Assembly: GCA_016187725.1 (NCBI GenBank)
Contig: JACPJE010000100.1
Span: forward strand, 1 to 48,550
Direction of reading: 5' to 3'
Length of the DNA stretch: 48,550 nt
DNA from: Candidatus Latescibacterota bacterium
GTDB taxonomy: Bacteria > Latescibacterota > UBA2968 > UBA8231
Made by a program: the position numbers and the translations under genes. The notes beneath the pieces are model-generated. The model was given only the letters and a program-made list of their open reading frames with translations, had not been told where the DNA came from and did no database searches. Every line of letters begins with the position of its first letter. Within the stretch, counting starts at the first letter, position 1. Of this stretch, positions 33,840 to 43,015 are shown in pieces.

Positions 33840-35722
33840 GGCAGGAGCAGTGGTGGGGTCCCTTTCAGCCCCGAGGGCAGAAAGCGCCCGGCAGCTTCCA
33901 GGGGATCGAGGGCGGGGCCCGGGGGGGTGGCCGCAGCCTCAGCGGGTGCGGGGAAGGCGACTCCCCCGATCAGCGCGACGGTGGGGAAGGCGGCCTGGCG
34001 CGGATAGGGGTAGAGCCCGCCGGCGATGAAATCGGCCAGCGCGATCAGTCCGCTGAAGGGATCTCCTGCTGCTGCATGGTGGTGGTTTTCCACCACCCCT
34101 TCCACCTGGGGGCCCAGCTTCCAGTTTTCGGCCAGGATGCGGCCCACCGAGCTGTGGTTGGCGCCGCCGGCCACTTCCTCCTCGGCCGCCAGCATCGGCA
34201 CCTGCCATCCCTGGGCGACCAGGTGCTCGACGATGGCGGGGAAGAGGCCGGGAAAGGCCTGGACCAGGGCGGCTTTGCCGATATCGTGCATCATGCCCCC
34301 GATATAGGGGTCCTGGTCGGCGGCCAGGGGCAGCCGCTGCCAGAGCGCCAGACGCTTGAGGGCCTCGATAGTCTCGGCAGAGAGGGCCCACTCCTCAAGC
34401 TCGCGTTTTTGGGCAGGGGTCTGCTGGGCCGGGTCGAGCGGAAAGGCCAGCAGGCGGGCGGCCATGGCCACTGCGACGCTGTGCACCCAGAAGGCCTCCA
34501 GGGAGAACTTGGTTTCCTTGACCCCGGTGAACACCCGTTTCACCGCTCCGGAGACGATCAGTTCCTTGACCGCGATCTTGCCCAGCAGCATGACCGCCTT
34601 GTCCACCTCGGTGATCTTGCCCCGGAAACCGTACACCGGCGAGCTGGCCCGCCGGATGACCTGGGCCCGGCAGAGCGGGTCGGTCTCGATGGCCTGTACC
34701 CATTTGCCGATCTCGCTGTCCCGGTCGCGGTCCAGTTCGACGATCCGGTTGTAGACCTGGGGCAGCACCGGCAGATCGACCATGTGCTGGATGTCCCGCT
34801 CCAGGCGGTTGCGGATCTCCCTGGGGGGGAGGGTGGCGACGGGGGCCTTGTCGATGCTCCTGGCAAAGACGAACTCGTCGATGATCTGCTCCAGTTCTTC
34901 GGTCTTGAACTTGTGGCGCTCGATCAGGTAGATGCCCAGCCGATCCAGGCCGCTGCGCTCCTTGGCGCTGAGTTCATCGAGGGCGTTGCACAGCACCATG
35001 ACCCTCATCTCGGATCGGCTGTTGATGGAAGCCAGCCGCGCCAGGGTGACCCCGCCTCCGGGCAGGCGGGTGGACAGGAGCAGCAGCTTGACCCGCTCGC
35101 GCAGGAAACGCAGGCCTTTGGTGATGGCCCCGGTGCTGGTCAGGACCCCGTACCCCACCTTGAAGTCCGGGAACTGCTGCTGCAGCCGGTTGAAGCTGGT
35201 CACCGCGTGCAGGAGGAAACGGGTGATGGAATCCCGCTCGGGCTGGAGCAACTGCTCGACGGCGAGGGTCTCCTCGCCAAAAAGAAGCAGCAGGTGCTCC
35301 TCCTGCCTGTCCAGGGGGTCTCGGTTCTTGAGGAGCTGGTCGATCTGGCTGTGCAGGTCCTTGCCGATGAGTTCGCGGACCTTGGCCGTGAACTGCTCCA
35401 CGGTGAAGGGTTTGACCAGATAACCGCTGGCTCCCGACCTCACGGCGTTGACCACGTCGTCCTTGGTATTGCGGCCGGTGAAGATGAGCACCGGCAAGTG
35501 CTCGTAACCCGGCTGGTGGCGCACCTTTTCGAGCAGCTCCAGGCCGCTCATCACCGGCATATTCCAGTCGGTCAGCAGCAGGTCCACCTCAGTGGAGCGG
35601 AGCGTTGCCCAGGCTGCGCCGCCATCCTCGGCCTCCAGGATATCGAGATATCCCATCTTCCTGAGGAGGGTCGAGATAAAGCTCCTGATGGCAGGGGCAT
35701 CGTCGGCCAGCAGTATTTTCAT
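33830..35722 (-). CDS. Response regulator with pseudo-receiver and HDOD domains
   Basis: A 630-residue signalling protein. Residues 1-125 are a receiver with the phospho-acceptor Asp52 (LLLTDWNMPVMSG) and Lys in VKPF. Residues about 200-295 look like a second receiver without the Asp (KLLLLSTRLPGGG replaces it). Residues about 310-520 form an HDOD domain (LPVLPQVYNRIVELDRD, FRGKITEVDKAVMLLG), with MMHDIGKAAL resembling an HD motif. HDOD proteins act in signal transduction without known catalysis. AAGGGA precedes the ATG by 5 bases and a TTGAAG-N16-TAAATT promoter lies upstream. The Pro-rich last 25 residues may be junction sequence. A partner kinase may be the hybrid kinase at 27883. Confidence 0.92.
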   Translation of the reverse strand: MKILLADDAPAIRSFISTLLRKMGYLDILEAEDGGAAWATLRSTEVDLLLTDWNMPVMSGLELLEKVRHQPGYEHLPVLIFTGRNTKDDVVNAVRSGASGYLVKPFTVEQFTAKVRELIGKDLHSQIDQLLKNRDPLDRQEEHLLLLFGEETLAVEQLLQPERDSITRFLLHAVTSFNRLQQQFPDFKVGYGVLTSTGAITKGLRFLRERVKLLLLSTRLPGGGVTLARLASINSRSEMRVMVLCNALDELSAKERSGLDRLGIYLIERHKFKTEELEQIIDEFVFARSIDKAPVATLPPREIRNRLERDIQHMVDLPVLPQVYNRIVELDRDRDSEIGKWVQAIETDPLCRAQVIRRASSPVYGFRGKITEVDKAVMLLGKIAVKELIVSGAVKRVFTGVKETKFSLEAFWVHSVAVAMAARLLAFPLDPAQQTPAQKRELEEWALSAETIEALKRLALWQRLPLAADQDPYIGGMMHDIGKAALVQAFPGLFPAIVEHLVAQGWQVPMLAAEEEVAGGANHSSVGRILAENWKLGPQVEGVVENHHHAAAGDPFSGLIALADFIAGGLYPYPRQAAFPTVALIGGVAFPAPAEAAATPPGPALDPLEAAGRFLPSGLKGTPPLLLPCR

Positions 35723-35786
35723 TTCATCCCTTCATGGCGATCTCGCCTCCGAGGCTCAGCGCGTCAGGAGAAGATCGCAAACTCTA

Positions 35787-35814
35787 AATTTACTGAAATT
35801 AATCTAGACTTCAA
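35787..35814 (-). promoter_or_regulatory. Promoter of the HDOD response regulator
   Basis: On the minus strand TTGAAG (plus 35809-35814) and TAAATT (plus 35787-35792) are 16 bases apart in an AT-rich island. This gives a leader of about 60 nt. The layout is identical to the promoter at 1522-1549. Confidence 0.55.
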
Positions 35815-35886
35815 CGCGCCGGGCTCCGGCCAGGGCAGGTGGCTCTCGGGATATCGCCCAGGGGGAGGCAGTGCGCCGGGTCCGGG

Positions 35887-36785
35887 CTAGACCTGGGCCA
35901 GGTCCAGGGCCTCTTCGGCCTGGGCTGGAGAGGAGGCGCCGAAACCGAGGTAGAACTGCTGCAGCAGGGGACCGAACTCGCCCTTGAGTTCCCGCAGCGC
36001 TTCGAGGTCCTGGATGGCGATGAACACCTTCTTGCCGGCCTCGATGGTCTTGTGGTACAGGGGCCACCAGCGCCGATGGCCGGGGGGCTCGGCCCCGGCT
36101 CCGGGGGTCCACTGCAGCATCTTGAGCCCGGGGATGGCCAGCAGGTGGTCGTGGTGGGGGATGGCTCCCGGCCCGTCCCAGTGGTAGATGGGGTAGGAGA
36201 CCCGCTGGCACATCTCGCTGAGCACCGGCGCCATGAACTCGGCGAACATGGCCGGCGAGATCATCGCCGAAAAGTCGCACTGGAACTTGGCCATGCGGCC
36301 AGGAGCCCACAGCCAGAAGATGGAGCCGCCCACCTCGTCGCGGATCAGGTCGTAGAGGAGGTCGTAGTAGTGGAAGTAGCAGTCGGTGATCTGGCGCAGG
36401 CAGGTGTGCACCCAGGCGGGCCGTTCGATGAGGTCGGCCAGCAACTCCTCGGTGCTGCGCATGGCTGCCAGGGTGTCCAGCCCCTCGATGAGGTCGGGGA
36501 ATTGCAGCAGGAATTTGCCCTGGCCCAGGCGTTTTTGCTCGCGGCCCAGGCCCAGGCTGAAGCGCCAGTAGAAGTTGTCTGGATCAAAGGCGAAACGCGC
36601 CTCCTCCGGGCGCCCGATGCAGGGCCGGCACCAGACCGTGCCGGGCATCTCTACCCCGGTGCAGCCCAGGTACAGGGCCAGGCAATTGGGCGCCAGGTCC
36701 GGGGCCACTGCCGGCACGGCCTCGCCCAGGTAGTGGGTGTGGATGCAGGCCCGGGCCGAGAGGTTGACGCGGTAGCTGAAGTCGG
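35887..36785 (-). pseudogene. UroD-like protein lacking its N-terminus
   Basis: About 298 residues of a uroporphyrinogen decarboxylase-superfamily protein of the type found with sugar genes (methyltransferase-like, not heme synthesis). Examples are FDPDNFYWRFSL, FPDLIEGLDTLAAMRSTEEL, YLGCTGVEMPGTVWC and PIYHWDGPGAIPHHDHL. The sequence is intact to a natural C-terminus, but the expected first ~60-70 residues are missing. At about 36785 it joins, in a different frame, the start of a glycosidase gene. An in-frame ATG near 36815 exists, but the residues there do not belong to the family and no binding site precedes it. Confidence 0.7.
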
Positions 36786-37117
36786 TGGTCGACGGTGTGG
36801 CGCAGGGTGAGTATGGCATGTTGGCCCTGCGCCTCCTCCTTCTTCTCGAAGCCGGCCCATTCCCAGTGCGAGGCCAGGAGCTGGCCATCCACCTCCAGCC
36901 AGAAGGCCTGGGGCGTGGGATGGTTGGCCGGGTCGAGGCGGACGCTCTCCCAGGGGTTGATGTACCCGGCCCCGTTCCAGGCGCGGCCCACCCACTGGCC
37001 GCGGATCAGGGACTCCTCGCAGACGACCAGGTCGCTGCGGTAACACAGGGTCTGGAAGGGTTCGGTTTCCAGGTGGATATCGGTCCAGGGATGGGGGGCG
37101 GCGCTGGTGGGTTCCAT
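36786..37117 (-). pseudogene. N-terminal fragment of a glycosidase (GH36/alpha-galactosidase-like)
   Basis: Starts properly, with GGAG 7 bases before the ATG at 37117, 13 bases after the preceding stop. About 110 residues read HLETEPFQTLCYRSDLVV, then SLIRGQWVGRAWNGAGYINPW and FWLEVDGQLLASHWEWAGF, ending at LTLRHTV. This looks like the N-terminal beta-sandwich of an alpha-galactosidase-like enzyme (moderate confidence). The catalytic barrel is gone: the sequence runs out of frame into the UroD-like gene, so a deletion joined two genes. Confidence 0.6.
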
Positions 37118-37130
37118 CACAGACTCCTTG

Positions 37131-37442
37131 TCAGGGGGCGCTAGCCAAAAGTTGCCGGCAGCGGCGCACGGGGTAGCTGTAGAGGGCACGGCGCAGCCAG
37201 GCGAGGCGGCCCTCGTTGAGGGCGCGCTCGATGCCCTGGCGCAGGGTGTCGGCGCCGGGGATGAAATGGCCCCCGGCGGCAGCTTGGTCCAGTTCAGCGA
37301 GGGCGCGCTGGGCTTCGGCCTGGCGGTACAGGCCCAGAGGAGAGTCCACCACCTGGGCCTGGCCGCAGGCGAAGTACTGGTCAGCGGGGTAGGGGCGGGT
37401 GCAGTCTATCGCGATGGGCGGGTGTTGGTCGGGAGGGTCCAT
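37131..37442 (-). CDS. Short protein of unknown function, possible internal-deletion remnant
   Basis: A 103-residue frame between a family-10-like glycosidase and the glycosidase fragment, with operon-like spacing (18 and 13 bases). The first half (IDCTRPYPADQYFACGQAQ, then VDSPLGLYRQAE) reads like the start of a larger secreted or carbohydrate-related protein. The second half (GADTLRQGIERALNEGRLAW, RRALYSYPVRRCRQLL) looks like an unrelated C-terminal helix pair. An in-frame internal deletion would explain this. No clear ribosome binding site. No family assigned. Confidence 0.45.
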   Translation of the reverse strand: MDPPDQHPPIAIDCTRPYPADQYFACGQAQVVDSPLGLYRQAEAQRALAELDQAAAGGHFIPGADTLRQGIERALNEGRLAWLRRALYSYPVRRCRQLLASAP

Positions 37443-37460
37443 GTTTTCAACCCCACAGCT

Positions 37461-38891
37461 TCACCACAATCCCAGATTCACCCGGCGGATCTCCAGATCC
37501 CCGCCGGTCCGATGGTCCAAGAGCAGGTGGTTCTCGCCGGGGCGCAAGAGCGCCGGATCGGCCTGGAAGAGGCGGCAGTCGGCCGCGGCGGGCCAATGGG
37601 CCTTGAGGGCCTCGTCCCGGTATTCGACGAAGAGTTCGGATCGCCGCAGATGGGACAATTCGGTCAGGGACTGGCCGTTGAGGCTGCAGCACAGATCACC
37701 GCCGCCGTGGACCAGCACCAGGGCGCGCCGGGCCGGCAGCGCCGCCGGGGGCAGGGACAGGGAGAGGGAAAGGGCACCGCCGCTGGGCAGGGGAGCCGGC
37801 AACTGGGCCGGCAGGTCGATGAGGGGCAGGCGCCAGAGCCGGTGCGGCACCGAGAAGAGCAGGGGTTTTTGCGCGGCGTGTTGTTCCTCGGTCAGGTCGG
37901 CGATCCAGTGATAGGGCCGGCTGCCCAGGTACTCGGTCCAGCAGGGGAAGTTGAAGAGATAGATCCCGTCCGCCCCCGAGGACCACAGGCCCAGGGCCGC
38001 GGCTCGCAGGGACTCGGGGCAGTGGACCTGGTTGCTGTGTCCGAATTCGAGGTCGGCGTACAGGGGGACCGGGTGGAGGCCCAGGGCCGCGCGCAGTTGC
38101 CGGATGGGCATGGAAAAGTCGGTGGTGAGGAAGGGGGTGGCCACCAAAAAATCGACCAGGCCCCGGGCGGTCCAGGCGGCGATGTCCAGGCCCACCCGCT
38201 GGCAGCCCTCCGGGCTGGTGGGCACCCGCGCCCCCAGCAGCATGTCTTTGCCCGAGCGCTTGATCAGGGCCCGCACCTGGGCCGTGAACTCGGTGAGCAG
38301 GTGGCGTTTCTCCCAGACCTCTTCGGGGGTGCCCGACAGGTGTCTGGGGAAACGCAGCCAGTCCAGTTGCAGTCCGTCCATCTCGTACCGGCCGATCAAT
38401 TCCTCAAGGGTGGCCAGGATGTACTCGCGCACCGCAGTATGGGTGTAGTCCATGCAGTAACACATCCAGTCGGCCTTGCCGGCCAGCACGGCCGGCTGGT
38501 CGACGATCAACTCGGGATGGGCCTTGCGGAAGGCGGGGATGGCCGGGTGGTCTGGCTGGTCGGCGTGGTGCACGTCGTTCATGCGATAGGTGATGAAGGT
38601 CTCCTTGCCGGCCCGGCGCAGGGCCTGCAGGAAGAGGCCAAAGGGGTCCTGGCCGCGGGCGTGGAGTTCGAGCAGGCGGCCTTCGCGCCCCACCTTGGCA
38701 TAGTCCTCGGCCACTACTTCGCCCACCTGGGTGGGGTAGTAGAACTTGCCGGCCCCGGTGGCGCAGAGCAGGTAGGTGCTCACCTCGGGCGGGCAGTCGG
38801 CCACCGCCTCGGCGATGGACGCCTCGACCGAGTCGCCCATGGTGTGGCAGAAGAAATTGCTGCCGTCGTTGTCGAGCAGAAAGCGGTACAC
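37461..38891 (-). CDS. Family-10-like glycosyl hydrolase (GHL10-type TIM barrel)
   Basis: A 476-residue cytoplasmic protein with a TIM-barrel resembling the GHL10/family-10-like glycosidases. Key patterns are [12 protein letters not shown] at the start, [51 protein letters not shown] (Asp-containing strand end) and [11 protein letters not shown] small beta domain with [19 protein letters not shown] ends the protein. GTG at 38891 is chosen because GAGGAGG is 6 bases upstream. That site overlaps the stop of the preceding dehydrogenase, so the two are coupled. The polysaccharide substrate is unknown. Confidence 0.85.
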   Translation of the reverse strand: MYRFLLDNDGSNFFCHTMGDSVEASIAEAVADCPPEVSTYLLCATGAGKFYYPTQVGEVVAEDYAKVGREGRLLELHARGQDPFGLFLQALRRAGKETFITYRMNDVHHADQPDHPAIPAFRKAHPELIVDQPAVLAGKADWMCYCMDYTHTAVREYILATLEELIGRYEMDGLQLDWLRFPRHLSGTPEEVWEKRHLLTEFTAQVRALIKRSGKDMLLGARVPTSPEGCQRVGLDIAAWTARGLVDFLVATPFLTTDFSMPIRQLRAALGLHPVPLYADLEFGHSNQVHCPESLRAAALGLWSSGADGIYLFNFPCWTEYLGSRPYHWIADLTEEQHAAQKPLLFSVPHRLWRLPLIDLPAQLPAPLPSGGALSLSLSLPPAALPARRALVLVHGGGDLCCSLNGQSLTELSHLRRSELFVEYRDEALKAHWPAAADCRLFQADPALLRPGENHLLLDHRTGGDLEIRRVNLGLW

Positions 38892-38902
38892 GCTGGGCCT
38901 CC

Positions 38903-39859
38903 TCAGGTGAGTGCCGAGGTGGGACGCCGGCCCTGGATGAAGTCGAGGGCGGCCTGGGCGGCTTTGGTCTGCAAGAGTTCCACGGCCCGCTCCGAAACCG
39001 AGGCGGCGTGGCTGCTCAGCACGGCGTTGGGCAGGCTGCGCAGCGGACTGTCGGTGGGCAGGGGTTCCACCTCGAAGACATCGAGGCCGGCGCCGCTGAG
39101 CTGACCAGAGCGCAGGGCTTCGACCAGGTCGGCCTCCTTGACCACGGGGCCGCGAGAGGTATTGATCAGGATGGCGCCGCGCTTCATCCGCGCCAGGGTC
39201 TCGCGCCGGATCAGGTGCCGGGTCTCGGGGACGAGCGGGCAATGCAGGGAGAGGACGTCGGCCTGGGCCAGCAGGGTGTCGAAGTCCACGCGCTCGGCGC
39301 CGCACTGGGCAAAGGCCGCATCGGGCAGCAGGGGGTCGAAGGCGATGGTCTTGAAGCCGAAGGCCCGGGCCTTCTCCACCACCTGGCGGGCGATGCGGCC
39401 CAGGCTCACCACCCCCAGCGTCAGGTCGGAGAAGGCCGGGATGGGGCGAAAGGGGCCGACTCCCCAGCCGCCGCGTTTCAATTGGTCGTGGTCCTGGGGG
39501 ATGCGCCGGGCCAGGGAGAGGATCAGGGCCAGGGCGTGGTTGGAGACCTCCTCGACGCAGTAGTCGGGCACATTGGCGGCGATCACCCCGCGGGCCTTGG
39601 CCGCCTGCAGGTCGAAGTTGTCCACCCCCACCCCGTAGCGCACGATGCAGCGCACCTCGGGCAGGGCGTCCAGCACCCGGGCGCTGACCGGGGCCCACTG
39701 CACCAGCAGGGCCTGGGCGCCCTTGCAGGTGCGGATGATATCGTCCTCGGTTTTGCAGATGGGCTTTACTTCCTCCAGGGCGATGCCGGCCGGCTCCAGC
39801 ACTCGGCGTTCGGGATCGAGGTTGGGGAAGCCGTGGTCGGTGACCATGACCTTGCTCAT
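38903..39859 (-). CDS. D-isomer specific 2-hydroxyacid dehydrogenase (CtBP/PGDH-like)
   Basis: A 318-residue NAD-dependent dehydrogenase converting a 2-hydroxy acid to a 2-keto acid (or the reverse). The nucleotide-binding motif is [12 protein letters not shown]. The catalytic triad is visible: Arg in [10 protein letters not shown], Glu in DVFEVEPLP and His in LSSHAAS. It is closest in appearance to C-terminal-binding-protein/phosphoglycerate-dehydrogenase relatives seen in sugar-acid clusters. AAAGGA precedes the ATG. It heads an operon running down to about 35887. A role in processing keto-acids from sugar breakdown fits the neighbourhood (inference). Confidence 0.93.
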   Translation of the reverse strand: MSKVMVTDHGFPNLDPERRVLEPAGIALEEVKPICKTEDDIIRTCKGAQALLVQWAPVSARVLDALPEVRCIVRYGVGVDNFDLQAAKARGVIAANVPDYCVEEVSNHALALILSLARRIPQDHDQLKRGGWGVGPFRPIPAFSDLTLGVVSLGRIARQVVEKARAFGFKTIAFDPLLPDAAFAQCGAERVDFDTLLAQADVLSLHCPLVPETRHLIRRETLARMKRGAILINTSRGPVVKEADLVEALRSGQLSGAGLDVFEVEPLPTDSPLRSLPNAVLSSHAASVSERAVELLQTKAAQAALDFIQGRRPTSALT

Positions 39860-40003
39860 CTGCGGTCCTTTCTGCTATCCGTCAGAGGTATCTGCCTCGA
39901 TAATCCAGTACACCAGGCCGCTGGTCGGAGGAGGGAGAAGTCGAGAAAAAAGGTTATATTACCCACCATCCACTGCTTTTACCAAATTCCATCGCTGGGA
40001 GCC

Positions 40004-41680
40004 ATGAGCACGGAAAAAGGCGATCTGTCCGCCGAGGTTCGGGAACTGCTGCGCGCCATCGCCGCAGAGACTGAGGCAGGTTCGGACCAGGTGCGGCAGT
40101 GGCGCGACCAGGCCAGGCAGTTGATCCGCCGGCTGAGGGACCAGCCTCCCTATCCGCAAGAGCGCAAGCGCGACCTACAGTTGAATCTAATCAAACGCCT
40201 GGGCCAGCAGGATATATGGCAGCGCAGTCTGGAGGATTTCCTCGACACGGCGGTGATGTCCATCCGCGAAAGCCTGAGCTACTACAACGTGTCCTGCTTC
40301 ATGTTGGACTCGACGGGCCGGCACCTGGTGCTGACGGCCCATGCCGGCGCCTATCGCGGCCGGGTCTCCAAGGGAGACCATCAGGAGGTGGAACAGGGCA
40401 TTATGGGCTGGGTGGTACGCCATCGCCGGATGCTGCTGGCCAACGACGTGAGCCGCGAGCCGCACTACCTGGCCATCCCCGGGCTGGCTACCCGTTCCGA
40501 GATTTGTCTCCCCCTGTTTATGGGGGAAAAGATCGAGGGGGTGCTGAACGTGGAAAGCGACGAGGTCGATGCCTTTGATCAGGGAGACGTGATGGCCCTG
40601 GAGGCTCTGGCCCAGCAGATCGCAGAGATCACCCAGATGCACCGACAGACCCAGGCCTTCGAGCGCCTGAGGACAGAGTTGGAGGGGTACCGAGCCTCAG
40701 ATCAGTTCCTGGGGCGCAGTCCGGCCATGCGCCAGGTCTTCAGCCTGATAGATTCAGTGGCCGACAGCGATATCAGTGTCCTGTTGTGGGGAGAGACCGG
40801 CACTGGCAAGGAGCTGGCGGCTCAGCGCATCCACCAGCAGAGCGCGCGCCGGGACCAACCCTTTGTGGCCGTCAACTGCGCCGCCATTCCCGAGCAGCTC
40901 TTTGAAAGCGAGTTGTTCGGCCATGAGCGCAGTGCCTTTACCGGGGCGGACCGGAGGCGCATAGGCAAGCTGGAACTGGCTCACGGCGGCACCTTGTTCC
41001 TCGACGAAGTGGCCGAGATCCCCTATGCCCTGCAGGCCAAACTGCTGCGGGCGGTGGAGAGCCGGCGCTTCACCCGCGTGGGAGGGGAAAAGGAGATCGA
41101 GGTGGACGCGCGTATCCTCTCGGCCACTAACCAGTCGCTGGAGGAACTGGAGCGCCAGGGGCGGTTCCGCCGCGATCTCTACTTCCGCCTCAATGCAGTG
41201 CAGGTGCACCTGCTGCCGCTGCGGGAACGCCAGGAGGATATCCCGCTGCTGGCCGCGCATTTTCTGCGCAAGGCCTGTGCCAAGACCGGCAAACAGATCA
41301 GCTCCATCGCCCCACCGGTGCTCTCGGCCCTGATGGCCCATACCTGGCCCGGCAATGTGCGGGAGCTGGAGAACACCATCGCCAGGGCGGTACTGCTGGA
41401 GCAAACCCAGTGCCTGGCCCAGGTACATCTCCCCACCGCCGGGCAGGACCGCGCCGCGGCCGGCGGCTCGCTGTCCGATGCAGCGGAGGAGATGGCGTTG
41501 AAAGAGGTGTGCAGGATCGCCCTGGAGCAGGCCGAGCGAGAGTACCTGCGCCGCCTTTTGACCCGCACCAGGGGCAATATCAGCCAGGCAGCCTGTCTGG
41601 CCGGGATCAACCGCCGCACCCTGTACAACAAATTGGAACGCTACCAGATCAAGCGGGGGGATTTCCTTCCCTCATCCTGA
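40004..41680 (+). CDS. Sigma54-type transcriptional regulator: GAF, AAA+, Fis HTH
   Basis: A 558-residue activator. The N-terminal helical region is followed by a GAF sensor (about 75-215), a sigma54-interaction AAA+ domain (about 235-465) with Walker A GETGTGKE (263-270), Walker [10 protein letters not shown] and a [10 protein letters not shown] end, and a Fis-type helix-turn-helix (about 525-552, [20 protein letters not shown]). The sigma54-contacting loop is SAFTGA (310-315) instead of GAFTGA. The GAF domain suggests it responds to a small molecule or redox signal. The start has GGGAG close upstream. It is divergent from the dehydrogenase operon, with 144 bases between, so it may control that sugar operon. 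Confidence 0.93.
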   Translation: MSTEKGDLSAEVRELLRAIAAETEAGSDQVRQWRDQARQLIRRLRDQPPYPQERKRDLQLNLIKRLGQQDIWQRSLEDFLDTAVMSIRESLSYYNVSCFMLDSTGRHLVLTAHAGAYRGRVSKGDHQEVEQGIMGWVVRHRRMLLANDVSREPHYLAIPGLATRSEICLPLFMGEKIEGVLNVESDEVDAFDQGDVMALEALAQQIAEITQMHRQTQAFERLRTELEGYRASDQFLGRSPAMRQVFSLIDSVADSDISVLLWGETGTGKELAAQRIHQQSARRDQPFVAVNCAAIPEQLFESELFGHERSAFTGADRRRIGKLELAHGGTLFLDEVAEIPYALQAKLLRAVESRRFTRVGGEKEIEVDARILSATNQSLEELERQGRFRRDLYFRLNAVQVHLLPLRERQEDIPLLAAHFLRKACAKTGKQISSIAPPVLSALMAHTWPGNVRELENTIARAVLLEQTQCLAQVHLPTAGQDRAAAGGSLSDAAEEMALKEVCRIALEQAEREYLRRLLTRTRGNISQAACLAGINRRTLYNKLERYQIKRGDFLPSS

Positions 41681-41704
41681 ACAGCTCAGGCTGAACAGCT
41701 CAGG
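41677..41704. repeat. 14-bp tandem duplication at convergent stop codons
   Basis: CTGAACAGCTCAGG occurs twice without a gap (41677-41690 and 41691-41704). The first copy supplies the TGA of the plus-strand regulator (41678-41680), the second the TGA of the minus-strand TPR gene (41700-41702). Confidence 0.95.
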
Positions 41705-42950
41705 TGCCGGGCAGCAGAGCCCTGAGCTGATGCACCTCTGGCTGGTTGGGGTTGAGCTGAAAGGCCTTGGCCCAGTACCTCCTGGCGGTTTCCTCCTCGC
41801 CCATCTCCCGCGCGATCTGGCCCGCACGGCACCAGGTCTGGGCATCTGCATCCGGACGGACCAGGGCCTGCTGAATCGTCTCCCAGGCCTGGAGGTGCTG
41901 GCGGTTTTGCTCGTACGCCCAGGCCAGGACTTCCAGACCTCTGGTATCGCGGCGCACATCCAGATCCTGGAAGGCCAGGCGCAGGGCCTCCTCCGGGTGT
42001 TTATCCCGCCGCAGGTAAAAGGTGGCCAGTTCTCTCAGGTACGCCACCCTACCGCTGGCCACATAAGCGCGCAAGGCCTGTTCTGCCACCTGATCCAGGG
42101 TATCGGCCAGGGTGTGGTGGCCCAGCCGGCGCTCCACCGCGGCCCAGGCTTCAGCGCAGACAGGGTCTGGCCGGATGCTGAAGGCCCTGGCATACAGGTC
42201 GGCAGCTCCTTCATCCTCCCCGTTTGCGACCAAGACCTGCCCCAGTTGCTTGAGGGCGAAATCGTCATTGTGGCGTTCCTGGAGCACCTCCCTGAGGATG
42301 GTCTCGGCCAGGGTGAGCTGGCCGCGGGCTGTTTCGCAGGAGGCCAGCACCACCCTGGCCCAGTTGCGTCGCCCTGGATCATCCGCTGCGGCGATGGCCT
42401 GCTGGAGGGTGGACACCGCCTCATCCAGATGGCCCTGGGCCTGCAAGAGATGGGCCTGGCGCACCAGGGTGTCGAAGTCCCGGCTCAGCTGCATCAGGCG
42501 CGCATAGTGGGCCGCCGCGCCCCCTATATCCCCCAATTCGAGTAGGGCATCCCCGGCCGCGCAGTGGCCGCGCGGGTCCACGGGGCAGGCGCGGATGAGT
42601 TTTTTGGCAGCCAGCCAGGCAGCGCGGAAGTGGTGCTGGTATGCGCAGAGATTGCTCTCGGCCCACAGCAGTTCCGGGTGTTCCGGCGCCAGGGCCCTGG
42701 CCCTGGCCAGCACGGCCTCGGCCTGGTCCACGTCTGACCAGTCGCCAGCCAGGCGCGCTCTGGTGAGATAGGCGATAATGAGGCGGGCGCGGGCTGCCGG
42801 ATTGCCGGCGTCGCGCAACACCTGAAGTTCGCAGGTCCGCACCTGCTGGCTGGCGGTTTCGAGGTCCTGGCCGAGGTCGGGAATATGGCCCTGGGCGGAC
42901 CCGCGGTACAGGAAGACAAGAGCGGCGCAGAGGAGAAGATGGATATTCAT
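41700..42950 (-). CDS. Secreted tetratricopeptide-repeat protein
   Basis: A 416-residue protein with a signal peptide (about 1-19, MNIHLLLCAALVFLYRGSAQ) and about nine to ten TPR-like helix pairs, such as AEAVLARARALAPEHPELLW, EGAADLYARAFSIRPDP and EETARRYWAKAFQLNPNQPE. TPR arrays bind other proteins; a periplasmic or outer-membrane-associated role is likely. It lies 65 bases after the DUF4331 gene with a hairpin between, so it may be the second gene of that operon at lower expression. No further domain seen. Confidence 0.85.
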   Translation of the reverse strand: MNIHLLLCAALVFLYRGSAQGHIPDLGQDLETASQQVRTCELQVLRDAGNPAARARLIIAYLTRARLAGDWSDVDQAEAVLARARALAPEHPELLWAESNLCAYQHHFRAAWLAAKKLIRACPVDPRGHCAAGDALLELGDIGGAAAHYARLMQLSRDFDTLVRQAHLLQAQGHLDEAVSTLQQAIAAADDPGRRNWARVVLASCETARGQLTLAETILREVLQERHNDDFALKQLGQVLVANGEDEGAADLYARAFSIRPDPVCAEAWAAVERRLGHHTLADTLDQVAEQALRAYVASGRVAYLRELATFYLRRDKHPEEALRLAFQDLDVRRDTRGLEVLAWAYEQNRQHLQAWETIQQALVRPDADAQTWCRAGQIAREMGEEETARRYWAKAFQLNPNQPEVHQLRALLPGT

Positions 42951-42971
42951 CGTTCACCTTGTTTGCGGTGT

Positions 42972-43004
42972 GGGGATCGGAGGCTGGGCGGGCCTCCGGT
43001 CCCC
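42972..43004 (-). terminator. Strong hairpin between DUF4331 and TPR genes
   Basis: A 12-bp stem with one G-T pair, GGGGATCGGAGG (42972-42983) and CCTCCGGTCCCC (42993-43004), with a 9-base loop. It starts 12 bases after the DUF4331 stop on the minus strand. No T-run follows, so it may be an mRNA-stabilising or attenuating hairpin instead of a full terminator. Confidence 0.45.
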
Positions 43005-43015
43005 GGCTACCTCTC

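Noticed and set aside
37461..39698. The family-10-like glycosidase as a 745-residue protein
   Set aside because: The frame is open to 39698 only because of GC bias. Its first ~270 residues overlap the intact dehydrogenase gene, and a strong binding site supports GTG at 38891.
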